From assembly GCA_937900975.1 (NCBI GenBank), contig CALCPC010000779.1:1-6561 (forward strand): DNA of 6,561 bases, in the 5' to 3' direction. A program made the translations under genes and the position numbers. Under the pieces are notes generated by a model. That model did no database searches, was not told the DNA's origin, and saw only the letters and a program-made list of their open reading frames with translations. This DNA comes from an uncultured Paracoccaceae bacterium (lineage in GTDB: Bacteria > Pseudomonadota > Alphaproteobacteria > Rhodobacterales > Rhodobacteraceae). Position 1 is the stretch's first letter; each line of letters opens with the position of its first letter. This document shows positions 1-6,171 of the stretch, one piece after another.

Positions 1-15
1 GAAAAGGTGCCGCCG

Positions 16-762
16 ATGAACCAGCTCGATTTTAAAGGCCGCAGCGCCATCGTCTCCGGCGCCGCACATGGCATTGGCTTGGAGGGGACGCAGCGGATCC
101 TCGTCGCTGGCGGCACGGTCTGTCTTTGGGACCGGGACGCTGATCTGCTGGCAAAAACCGTTGAGAGTCTTGGCCCAAGCGCGCATGCCGTCACCGCCGA
201 TATCGGGATTGCCGAAAGCGTGGCGGCCGCGACCACCGAAAGCGTGGCACGGCTGGGCCGGATCGACATTCTGGTCAACAACGCCGCCATTGTCGGGCCG
301 AATATGCCAACGTGGGAGTATCCCGACGACGCCTTCGCCGATGTGCTGCGGATCGGGCTGACCGGCACCTTTTTTGTCTCAAAGGCCATTGTCCCCCACA
401 TGATCGCCGCCGGATACGGGCGTATCGTCAATGTCGCCTCGATCGCGGGGAAGGAGGGGAACCCGAACGCGGTCGCCTATTCCGCCACGAAGGCCGGGGT
501 GATCTCGCTGACGAAATCGTTGGGCAAGGAACTGGCAGAGCATGACATCGCCGTCAATTGCGTGACGCCTGCGGTGGCCAAAACGACGCTGGCCATGCAG
601 CAAAGCGAAAGCCATATCGCCTATCTCGTGTCCAAAATTCCGCGGGGGCGGATGTTGGAACTGTCGGAGGCCGCCGCGATGATCGCGTGGCTGGCGACGG
701 AAGAGAACTCCTTCACCACGGGCGGTGTGTTCGATCTTTCCGGCGGGCGCGCGACGTACTGA
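16..762 (+). CDS. SDR family NAD(P)-dependent oxidoreductase (classical short-chain dehydrogenase)
   Basis: A 248-residue classical short-chain dehydrogenase/reductase, a cytosolic Rossmann-fold enzyme oxidising an alcohol or reducing a ketone with a nicotinamide cofactor. Seen from the ATG at 16: cofactor loop SGAAHGIG (residues 14-21), an acidic residue at the end of beta-2 (Asp39 in LWDRD) that usually favours NAD over NADP, NNAA (88-91), Ser142 in NVASIAG, and the YxxxK pair Tyr155/Lys159. The tetrad Asn, normally in a 'vNlxG' segment, is Gly114 here. The protein ends in FDLSGGRATY, a tail I associate with SDRs of sugar-acid catabolism such as 2-keto-3-deoxy-L-rhamnonate dehydrogenase; that substrate is only a suggestion, and automated annotation often calls such proteins 3-oxoacyl-ACP reductase. 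ATG 16 is preferred because AAGG (4-7) lies 8 bases upstream. GTG at 7 is possible, and the frame stays open to the window edge. It converges on the ileS unit. Confidence 0.9.
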   Translation: MNQLDFKGRSAIVSGAAHGIGLEGTQRILVAGGTVCLWDRDADLLAKTVESLGPSAHAVTADIGIAESVAAATTESVARLGRIDILVNNAAIVGPNMPTWEYPDDAFADVLRIGLTGTFFVSKAIVPHMIAAGYGRIVNVASIAGKEGNPNAVAYSATKAGVISLTKSLGKELAEHDIAVNCVTPAVAKTTLAMQQSESHIAYLVSKIPRGRMLELSEAAAMIAWLATEENSFTTGGVFDLSGGRATY

Positions 763-765
763 CGT

Positions 766-809
766 GCGATAGGGGCAAAGCGCTTGGGACCCGTTAGGCC
801 CTCTATCGC
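766..809 (+). other. Stem-loop immediately after the SDR stop codon
   Basis: GCGATAG (766-772) is the exact inverted repeat of CTATCGC (803-809). One G-T wobble and two more G-C pairs extend the stem inward to 10 pairs around a loop of about 24 bases. It starts 3 bases after the TGA of the dehydrogenase. No T-run follows, so it is not a textbook intrinsic terminator. It could protect the mRNA 3' end or help a Rho-type stop. The pairing is read directly from the sequence; the role is inferred. Confidence 0.5.
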
Positions 810-898
810 CGCGAGTTTGCCGCGCGCAAACATGCGGCTTTGCCGGGGCGCACCCCCTGGCGCCGCGGTTTTCTTGGCGGACGCCGCGCGGCAATTCG

Positions 899-940
899 GC
901 GACCGGCTGACAGAGGTCGCGCAGTTTCCTTCTGTTTTAT
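899..940 (+). terminator. Candidate terminator of the SDR transcript
   Basis: A six-pair stem, GCGACC (899-904) with GGTCGC (915-920), encloses a 10-base loop. Four bases later a T-rich stretch runs from 925 to 940 (TTTCCTTCTGTTTTAT, 11 of 16 T). It lies about 137 bases after the dehydrogenase stop in the intergenic region between convergent genes, where a plus-strand terminator is expected. The T tract is interrupted and offset from the stem, so the call is moderate to weak. Confidence 0.35.
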
Positions 941-980
941 CTGGGGCGCGCGCGCACAGCAGGGTTGAAGCGTTTGGTGC

Positions 981-1025
981 AAAACCCAAACCCTGAAGCC
1001 CCGGATGAAATCAAAGATTTCAGGG
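981..1025 (-). terminator. Candidate terminator of the ileS-DUF3253 unit
   Basis: Read on the minus strand, CCCTGAA (1025-1019) pairs with TTCAGGG (997-991) and is followed at once by TTTGGGTTTT (990-981). This begins about 30 bases after the DUF3253 stop, the expected place for the end of this transcript. The stem is only 7 pairs (8 with a G-U wobble) and the loop is long, about 21 bases. A smaller, mutually exclusive hairpin, TGAAATC-TTT-GATTTCA (1022-1006), uses part of the same arm. Position and T-rich tail support the call; the modest stem keeps confidence moderate. Confidence 0.45.
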
Positions 1026-1054
1026 CGTTATGGGGCGCTTGACGTCTCGGTCGT

Positions 1055-1306
1055 TCACAAAACGCTGTCAGGGCGCGACAGCCGGATCGGCCCACGCGCA
1101 GCGTCGGCGCGGACGGGCCGACCCTTTTGCGTGGCGGCAAGTGCGCCCCGATCCTGAAGGCGCGCGGCCACCTGCCGGACCAGCGGCATCAGCGGTCGCC
1201 AGTCATCGGCCAGGGCGCGCGCGGCCTCCGACGGACAAAAGCTGCGCCCTGCCCGGCGTGCCGCGAGGTCAAGCAACGCGGCCTCTACCGCCGCCGCGTC
1301 GGCCAT
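1055..1306 (-). CDS. DUF3253 family protein, translationally coupled to ileS
   Basis: An 83-residue soluble protein with no signal peptide or membrane segment. I recognise it as DUF3253 from the block SEAARALADDWRPLMPLVRQ (residues 26-45), followed by a short helix, TQKGRPV (59-65) and GPIRL (72-76). This is nearly the whole length of the domain, so the gene appears complete. The helical layout with a basic beta-type tail looks like a small winged-helix fold, which is an inference; no biochemical function for the family is known to me. The ATG at 1306-1304 shares its A with the TGA of ileS (TGATG on the minus strand), and there is no clear Shine-Dalgarno upstream (only GGCGGC-like sequence). 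Translation probably depends on ribosomes finishing ileS. A longer frame back to 1399 exists but would overlap the ileS zinc-finger codons, so the coupled ATG is chosen. Confidence 0.85.
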   Translation of the reverse strand: MADAAAVEAALLDLAARRAGRSFCPSEAARALADDWRPLMPLVRQVAARLQDRGALAATQKGRPVRADAARGPIRLSRPDSVL

Positions 1307-4215
1307 CAGCCGCCGGTCAACGCCGTGTGGCAGCGCCCACACACGCCCGGCGTGGCGTGGGTTCCGACATCGGGCAGGATTTTCCAGCAGCGCTGGCATT
1401 TCGTGCCGGTCGCGGGCTGGAACACGACGCCGATCTCAGGCTCGTCAAGGCGAAAGGCCTCGGCCCTTGGCGCAGCGCGGGCGAGCGTCAGCGCAGAGGT
1501 GATGCAGACGTCTTCCATTGCGACATCGCCAACGGCGGCCAGCACAGCCTCATCCTCGATCTCGACCACAGGCGCCGCTTCGAGACTGGCGCCGATGACC
1601 TTGTTCTGACGCTCCACCTCCAACGCGGCGGTGACAACCCGACGCACCCGGCGCACGGCGGACCATTTCTCGGCCAAGGCCGCATCGTGCCAGGCAGCGG
1701 GCGTGTCCGGAATGTCGACGAGATGGACGGAGCTTTCCTCACCCGGGAACCGCGCCAGCCACACCTCCTCCATCGTGAAAACGAGGATCGGTGCAAGCCA
1801 TGTGACAAGCCGGTGGTAGACAAGGTCAAGCACGGTGCGGCACGCGCGGCGGCGCGGGCTGCCAGCCGCATCGCAATAAAGCGCGTCCTTGCGGATGTCG
1901 AAATAGAACGCCGAAAGATCGACCGTGCAGAACTGAAACAGGGTCTGGAACACCTGCTGGAACGCATAGCGGCCATAGCCTGCGCGCACCTCGGCATCCA
2001 GTTCGCTGAGGCGGTGGAGGATCCAGCGCTCCAACTCCGGCATTTCCGCAGGTTCAACACGCTCAGCGTCAGAGAAGTCTGCAAGATTGCCCAATAGAAA
2101 GCGCAGCGTGTTGCGCAGCCGCCGATAGCTGTCCGCCGTGCCCTTCAGGATCTCGGGCCCGATCCGCTGGTCGGCGGTATAGTCCGTTTGCGCGACCCAA
2201 AGCCGAAGGATGTCGGCGCCGTATTGCTTGACCACCGTTTCCGGCACGATTGTGTTGCCAAGCGATTTGGACATCTTCATGCCCTTCTCGTCCAGCGTGA
2301 ACCCGTGCGTCAGGACCCCCCGATAGGGCGCGCGCCCCTTTGTGCCGCAGGCCTGCAGCATCGAGGAATGGAACCAGCCGCGGTGCTGGTCGGTGCCTTC
2401 GAGGTAAAGATCGGCGATCCCGTCCGGCGCGCCATCGGCCCGGTCGCGCAGCACAAACGCATGGGTGGAGCCGCTGTCGAACCAGACATCGAGGATGTCG
2501 AAGACCTGGGTAAATTCGTCATGGTCATGGTCGTTGCCAAGGAACCGCGCCTTCGCGCCCTCAGCATACCAAGCGTCCGCACCTTCGGCGCGGAACGACT
2601 CAACGATCCGGGCATTAACGGCGTCATCGCGAAGCAGGAAATCGGGATCGTCGGGCTTGGCGCCGGTTTTGACAAAACAAGTCAGCGGAACGCCCCAGGC
2701 GCGCTGCCGGCTCAACACCCAATCGGGGCGGCTTTCGATCATGGAATAAAGCCGGTTGCGCCCCGTCTGCGGCGTCCAAGTCACCAGCGCGTCGATGGAG
2801 GTCAGCGCCCGCTCCCGGATCGTGCGCCCATGGGTGTCGTCGCCGCCGACGGCCACGTCGATGGCCGCGAACCATTGCGGCGTGTTGCGGAAGATCAGCG
2901 GCGCCTTAGAGCGCCAGGAATGCGGATAGGAATGCGTCAGCCGCCCGCGGGCGAGAAGCCCGCCGACCTCCACCAATTTGTCGATGACGCGCTTGTTGGC
3001 GTCCTTTTCACGGCCCTTGTGATCAAAGATCTGGGCGCCGCCAAAGAAGGGCAGGTCCGGGCGGAAAGCGCCGTCTTCGAGGACGTTGTAGGTCATCGGC
3101 AAGCCGAACTTCTGCCCCAGCTCAAAATCGTCGGCGCCGTGGCTGGGGGCCGTGTGTACGAACCCTGTGCCGGCCTCGTCGGTGACGTGATCGCCGGGCA
3201 GCATGGGCACATCGTAGTCCCATTCGCCGGCACCGCCCTCGGCACCGCGCAGGGGATGGGCCAGAACCAGATGCTGAAGCTCTGCCGCCTCGACGTCGCG
3301 CAGGCGGCGGTAGAGGCCGGGGTCTAGCCGGCCGGCGGCAAAGGCCTCCTCGGCCAGGGCGTCGGCGAGGAGGATCCTTTCGCCGATCGTCGCCCAGCAT
3401 TCGACGGGGCGGCCCGTAACCTCGTAAAGGCCGTAGGACAGCGTCGGATTGAAGGCGACGGCCCGGTTCTGGGGGATCGTCCACGGCGTCGTCGTCCAGA
3501 TGACCACCGTCGCGCCGACCAGATCGCGGGGCAGCGCCGCGCCGTCCGTGACGGGAAACCGGGCCCAGATGGTGTGGCTCTTGTGCTCGTGATACTCAAC
3601 CTCGGCTTCGGCGAGCGCGGTCTTCTCGACCACCGACCACATCACGGGCTTGGACCCTTGATAAAGGCTGCCGTTCATCAGGAAGGTCATGAATTCCGAC
3701 GCGATCGTCGCCTCGGAGGCATAGTCCATCGTAAGATAGGGGTCGGCCCAATTGCCGGTGACGCCCAGGCGCTGAAACTCCCGCCGCTGGATATCGATCC
3801 AACCCTCGGCAAAGCGGCGGCACTCCTGGCGAAGCTCAACCACAGGGACATCGTCCTTCGATTTGCCGGCGCGTCGATACTGCTCTTCGATTTTCCATTC
3901 GATGGGCAGGCCGTGACAGTCCCAACCCGGGACATAGCGGCTGTCGCGGCCCATCATCTGCTGGGAACGGACGACCATATCTTTGAGGATTTTGTTCAGC
4001 GCATGGCCAATGTGAAGGTGGCCGTTGGCATAGGGCGGACCGTCATGCAGGATAAAGGGCGCGCGTCCCTCTTTCTTGCGCAAGCGGTCGTAGATCCCCA
4101 AACGCTCCCACCGCTCTAGCCAGTCGGGCTCTCGCTTGGGCAGGCCCGCGCGCATCGGAAAATCGGTTTTGGGCAGGGCCAGCGTGTCTTTGTAGTCAGG
4201 CATATCGGCGCACAT
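1306..4215 (-). CDS. ileS: Isoleucyl-tRNA synthetase (EC 6.1.1.5)
   Basis: Cytosolic class Ia synthetase that attaches isoleucine to tRNA-Ile and hydrolyses mischarged valine. The 969 residues compare with 938 in E. coli. Seen in order: HIGH signature 68-71 (GHLHIGHALNK), GWDCHGLPIE (97-106), the CP1 editing domain with WTTTPWTIPQNRA (240-252) and GTGFVHTAPSHGADDF (349-364; Asp363 aligns with the editing Asp342 of E. coli), DVWFDSGS (576-583), LYLEGTDQHRGW (603-614), KMSKS 647-651, an anticodon-binding helical domain (about 720-870), and a C-terminal zinc knuckle with Cys940, Cys943, Cys959 and Cys962. All catalytic and editing signatures are intact, and the layout is that of the usual bacterial (type 1) enzyme. 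The ATG at 4215 is preferred over the one at 4203 because GGAGAG (4226-4221) lies 5 bases upstream and the MCAD start is familiar from Rhodobacterales homologues. The stop overlaps the DUF3253 start; the 208-bp upstream gap contains hairpins. Confidence 0.98.
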   Translation of the reverse strand: MCADMPDYKDTLALPKTDFPMRAGLPKREPDWLERWERLGIYDRLRKKEGRAPFILHDGPPYANGHLHIGHALNKILKDMVVRSQQMMGRDSRYVPGWDCHGLPIEWKIEEQYRRAGKSKDDVPVVELRQECRRFAEGWIDIQRREFQRLGVTGNWADPYLTMDYASEATIASEFMTFLMNGSLYQGSKPVMWSVVEKTALAEAEVEYHEHKSHTIWARFPVTDGAALPRDLVGATVVIWTTTPWTIPQNRAVAFNPTLSYGLYEVTGRPVECWATIGERILLADALAEEAFAAGRLDPGLYRRLRDVEAAELQHLVLAHPLRGAEGGAGEWDYDVPMLPGDHVTDEAGTGFVHTAPSHGADDFELGQKFGLPMTYNVLEDGAFRPDLPFFGGAQIFDHKGREKDANKRVIDKLVEVGGLLARGRLTHSYPHSWRSKAPLIFRNTPQWFAAIDVAVGGDDTHGRTIRERALTSIDALVTWTPQTGRNRLYSMIESRPDWVLSRQRAWGVPLTCFVKTGAKPDDPDFLLRDDAVNARIVESFRAEGADAWYAEGAKARFLGNDHDHDEFTQVFDILDVWFDSGSTHAFVLRDRADGAPDGIADLYLEGTDQHRGWFHSSMLQACGTKGRAPYRGVLTHGFTLDEKGMKMSKSLGNTIVPETVVKQYGADILRLWVAQTDYTADQRIGPEILKGTADSYRRLRNTLRFLLGNLADFSDAERVEPAEMPELERWILHRLSELDAEVRAGYGRYAFQQVFQTLFQFCTVDLSAFYFDIRKDALYCDAAGSPRRRACRTVLDLVYHRLVTWLAPILVFTMEEVWLARFPGEESSVHLVDIPDTPAAWHDAALAEKWSAVRRVRRVVTAALEVERQNKVIGASLEAAPVVEIEDEAVLAAVGDVAMEDVCITSALTLARAAPRAEAFRLDEPEIGVVFQPATGTKCQRCWKILPDVGTHATPGVCGRCHTALTGG

Positions 4216-4220
4216 CCGTG

Positions 4221-4226
4221 CTCTCC
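4221..4226 (-). promoter_or_regulatory. Ribosome binding site of ileS
   Basis: On the minus strand GGAGAG is followed by 5 bases (CACGG preceded the ATG) and then ATG at 4215. This well-spaced Shine-Dalgarno decides for the first ATG rather than the in-frame ATG at 4203, which has no comparable sequence in front of it. Confidence 0.7.
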
Positions 4227-4236
4227 AACTCAGTCG

Positions 4237-4309
4237 AAAAAAGGGGGTAAGGGGGCGGCGCAGAAGGCAAGCGCCTTGTGTCCCGGCAGCTCAGCGGGCG
4301 AGCGCCGGG
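4237..4309 (-). promoter_or_regulatory. Structured leader upstream of ileS: two hairpins and a T6 run
   Basis: Read on the minus strand. The first hairpin pairs CCCGGC-GCTC (4309-4300) with GAGC-T-GCCGGG (4292-4282), giving 10 pairs with one bulged base and a 7-base loop. The second pairs GGCGC (4275-4271) with GCGCC (4261-4257) around a 9-base loop. Fourteen bases later comes TTTTTT (4242-4237), 21 bases before the ileS ATG. The T run is too far from the second hairpin for a simple terminator. However, TACCCCC (4249-4243), which directly abuts the T run, is complementary to GGGGGTA (4364-4358) upstream and could close a larger structure. The arrangement could be a dacB terminator region, an ileS attenuator, or chance pairing in GC-rich DNA. 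Pairings are seen; regulation is inferred. Confidence 0.35.
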
Positions 4310-4423
4310 CCGCTAATTAGAGAGTTGTGCCGAACATCGCAGACCATGTTGGGTCAATACCCCCGATCCCGCGCGCCGTCCAGCCCGGAAGCCGTGACGC
4401 AAGACCGGCATCGGCGGCGCGGG

Positions 4424-5911
4424 CTAAAGATACGTCCGCGCCCAATGCCGCAGAAGCGCGCGCTCCTGACGGAGCGCGGCGTTGCGCCAAGCCTTGGACC
4501 CTTTCGGCGCGCCCGGCGCACTGGGGGTGAAGCCTTTGCGGGCGTTAAGATCGGCGGCAAAAATAGCAAAGGCAAGCCTGCGCCCGCCGCGGTCGATATA
4601 TCCCGCCAGACCGCGGGTGAAGTAAAGCGTACCGGTCTTGGCGCGGACCGTCACACCCGGCAGCGGCGTCTTGCTGCGCTCTGCCTCTGTCAGCGGCACG
4701 GTTTTCATCAATTGGTCGAGCCCGGTGCCCATAGCGGCGATGTCGAGAAGCTGCACCATCTCGCCGGCCGTCATCCGGGTTTTGTCGGTCAGGCCAGAGT
4801 GGGTGAGCAGCGCGGCCTGGCGCAGCCCGAACCGGCTGCGCACCCAGGCCGACATCGCGCGGCCTGAGCTTTCGAGCGTCGCGGGCGTCTGGCCGCGCCG
4901 CTGGCTGGCGCGCAGGCCCGCGACCTCCGCTGTCAGGTTGGTGGAATATTTCATCATGTCGCGCAACAGCCGCGCGCAATCAGGACTGTCGCTTTGCGCA
5001 AGCCTGCCGCCCGACGGGGCCCGGCGGGCCGTCACAAAGCCCGGCATCGCGACGCCGAACTGGGCGGCAAGCAGGCGAAACACCTCCCCCGCATGGGCGG
5101 CGGGCCGGCGCACCGGCAGCCAACGCGCCCCAGTCTTGCCAAGCGCGCCGGCTGCAACGCTCCACTGATCGCGGCCATCGGCGTCGCGGAAGGCAAAGAT
5201 CGGGCTTTGCCGGTCGGCAATCGACAGCTGGATACCGCTTACCCGCGGGGCATAGCGTTTGCCCGCCGCGATCAGTTCGACGGCATAGCCGCTTGCCGCC
5301 CGGTTCCAGCGGAAATGCACGCGGTTGAAATTGAGGTTGAGGCCCGAAATCGCGGGGTTATAGCCGACATGGGCGGGCTGGCCGGGATCGATGTTGGGAA
5401 GATAGGGCAGGTCGGAGCCGACGACATAAGCGCGGCCGGCAACGCGGCGGATGCCGGCCGCGGCCACCGCTTGGGCAAGCTCTGCCAATCGGTCGGTGTC
5501 AAGCGTCGGATCGCCGCCGCCGAGCAGGTAAAGATCGCCCTCCAACGCACCGCCCGCGATCCGCCCGGTGATCGCAATCTCGGTCCGAAACCGATAGCCC
5601 GGCCCCATCGCGTCGAGCGCATAGAGCGTGGTCAGCGCCTTGGCGACCGAGGCAGGAGGCAGGCTCATCCCCGCCTGATGTTCGGACAGAATGCGGCCCG
5701 AACTGAGGTCGCGCAGCGAAAACCCGGTCACGGGGCCAAGGCCGAAGGGCCGGACAATGTCGATCGCATCGGGGGGGCGCAATTTCGTGCCGCGCAGGCG
5801 CGGGCGCAGCGTTTCGGCACCAGCGGCCGCTGGAAGCACGGCGCCCAAGCCGGCAAGGACGGTGCGTCGCGACAGGCTGGTTCGCGCGCTGGCGGTCAGA
5901 TCGTTGTCCAC
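4424..5911 (-). CDS. dacB: PBP4-type D-alanyl-D-alanine carboxypeptidase/endopeptidase, predicted Tat export
   Basis: Periplasmic low-molecular-weight penicillin-binding protein (peptidase family S13) that trims the terminal D-Ala and cuts peptide cross-links of peptidoglycan. From the GTG at 5911 it has 495 residues (E. coli PBP4: 477). Seen: an N-terminal SRRTVLAGL (14-22), hydrophobic stretch and AGA-E cleavage-like site near 32/33, which together resemble a twin-arginine signal; SxxK as SVAK (88-91, nucleophile Ser88); LLGGGDPTL (129-137); SxN as STN (323-325); and KTG (425-427). The catalytic set is complete. The segment usually reading DGSGL is THSGL (370-374). The start was chosen because AGAGGA (5922-5917) lies 5 bases before GTG; the TTG just upstream is closer to it, and the in-frame ATG at 6016 would add 35 residues of non-conserved sequence ahead of the signal. 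It follows nadD after 247 bases and precedes ileS by 208. Confidence 0.92.
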   Translation of the reverse strand: MDNDLTASARTSLSRRTVLAGLGAVLPAAAGAETLRPRLRGTKLRPPDAIDIVRPFGLGPVTGFSLRDLSSGRILSEHQAGMSLPPASVAKALTTLYALDAMGPGYRFRTEIAITGRIAGGALEGDLYLLGGGDPTLDTDRLAELAQAVAAAGIRRVAGRAYVVGSDLPYLPNIDPGQPAHVGYNPAISGLNLNFNRVHFRWNRAASGYAVELIAAGKRYAPRVSGIQLSIADRQSPIFAFRDADGRDQWSVAAGALGKTGARWLPVRRPAAHAGEVFRLLAAQFGVAMPGFVTARRAPSGGRLAQSDSPDCARLLRDMMKYSTNLTAEVAGLRASQRRGQTPATLESSGRAMSAWVRSRFGLRQAALLTHSGLTDKTRMTAGEMVQLLDIAAMGTGLDQLMKTVPLTEAERSKTPLPGVTVRAKTGTLYFTRGLAGYIDRGGRRLAFAIFAADLNARKGFTPSAPGAPKGSKAWRNAALRQERALLRHWARTYL

Positions 5912-5916
5912 AAGGG

Positions 5917-5922
5917 TCCTCT
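5917..5922 (-). promoter_or_regulatory. Ribosome binding site deciding the dacB GTG start
   Basis: Minus-strand AGAGGA lies 5 bases before GTG at 5911-5909. The GTG start places the twin-arginine motif at residues 15-16, a normal distance for a Tat signal, whereas the ATG at 6016 would bury it at residues 50-51. Confidence 0.6.
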
Positions 5923-6137
5923 CGTACCGATTACCGTTGCACCCGACGCGCTCCCCTGGCGGCAGGGTCGAGGGCCTGTCGCTCTGCGTCAAGCCCTGAA
6001 GGCGTTTGCCGCGCAACTTCTCCGTGATCTGTCACAGCCCCGCCCCGGCTGCGGACCCATCGGGGCCATGTTTGCCGCGTCTAGGCTGGCGGGTTTATCG
6101 GCGTCGGATCGCTCTTGGACGGGCCCTGCGTCGGCTT

Positions 6138-6171
6138 GCGACCGGTGTCGCCCCGCCGTCACCGCGGCGGG
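6138..6171 (-). other. Two short GC-rich hairpins at the end of nadD
   Basis: On the minus strand CCCGCCG (6171-6165) pairs exactly with CGGCGGG (6158-6152), with the nadD TGA inside its 6-base loop. Immediately after it GCGAC (6151-6147) pairs with GTCGC (6142-6138) around a 4-base loop. There is no T run, so this is not a standard intrinsic terminator. The remainder of the gap to dacB (5912-6137) shows no gene that I can support and no clear promoter. Confidence 0.35.

Noticed and set aside
842..875. Hairpin GCCGGGG/CCCC-T-GGC (842-861) before TTTTCTT as a plus-strand terminator
   Set aside because: Seven GC-rich bases separate the stem from the T run, and one base is bulged; the hairpin at 899-940 fits better, so it is not called separately.
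946..957. Alternating GCGCGCGCGCAC tract as a Z-DNA or repeat element
   Set aside because: It is only about 12 bases long in a GC-rich region and easily arises by chance.
1030..2097. 355-codon plus-strand frame opposite the 3' half of ileS and the DUF3253 gene
   Set aside because: It is antisense to strongly recognised coding sequence, rich in Arg/Ala/Pro/Gly, with no recognisable domain; this is typical of shadow frames in GC-rich DNA.
2188..3327. 379-codon plus-strand frame opposite the middle of ileS
   Set aside because: It is fully antisense to the ileS editing and catalytic domains with no recognisable motif; its openness follows from the codon bias of ileS.
4243..4255. GGGGGTAAGGGGG as part of a G-quadruplex
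   Set aside because: There are only two G5 runs close together; no four-run pattern is present.
4291..4347. 18-codon minus-strand frame upstream of ileS as a leader peptide (MVCDVRHNSLISGPALAR)
   Set aside because: It has only one Ile codon, no run of regulatory codons and no Shine-Dalgarno in front; it is noted only as part of the leader finding.
4314..4357. ileS promoter formed by TTGACC (4357-4352) and TCTAAT (4321-4316) on the minus strand
   Set aside because: The two hexamers are 30 bases apart, and neither has a credible partner at 16-18 bases.
5964..5992. dacB promoter starting from CTTGACG on the minus strand (TTGACG at 5992-5987)
   Set aside because: The -35-like hexamer is good, but the sequence 17 bases on is GACCCT, too poor a -10 to call.
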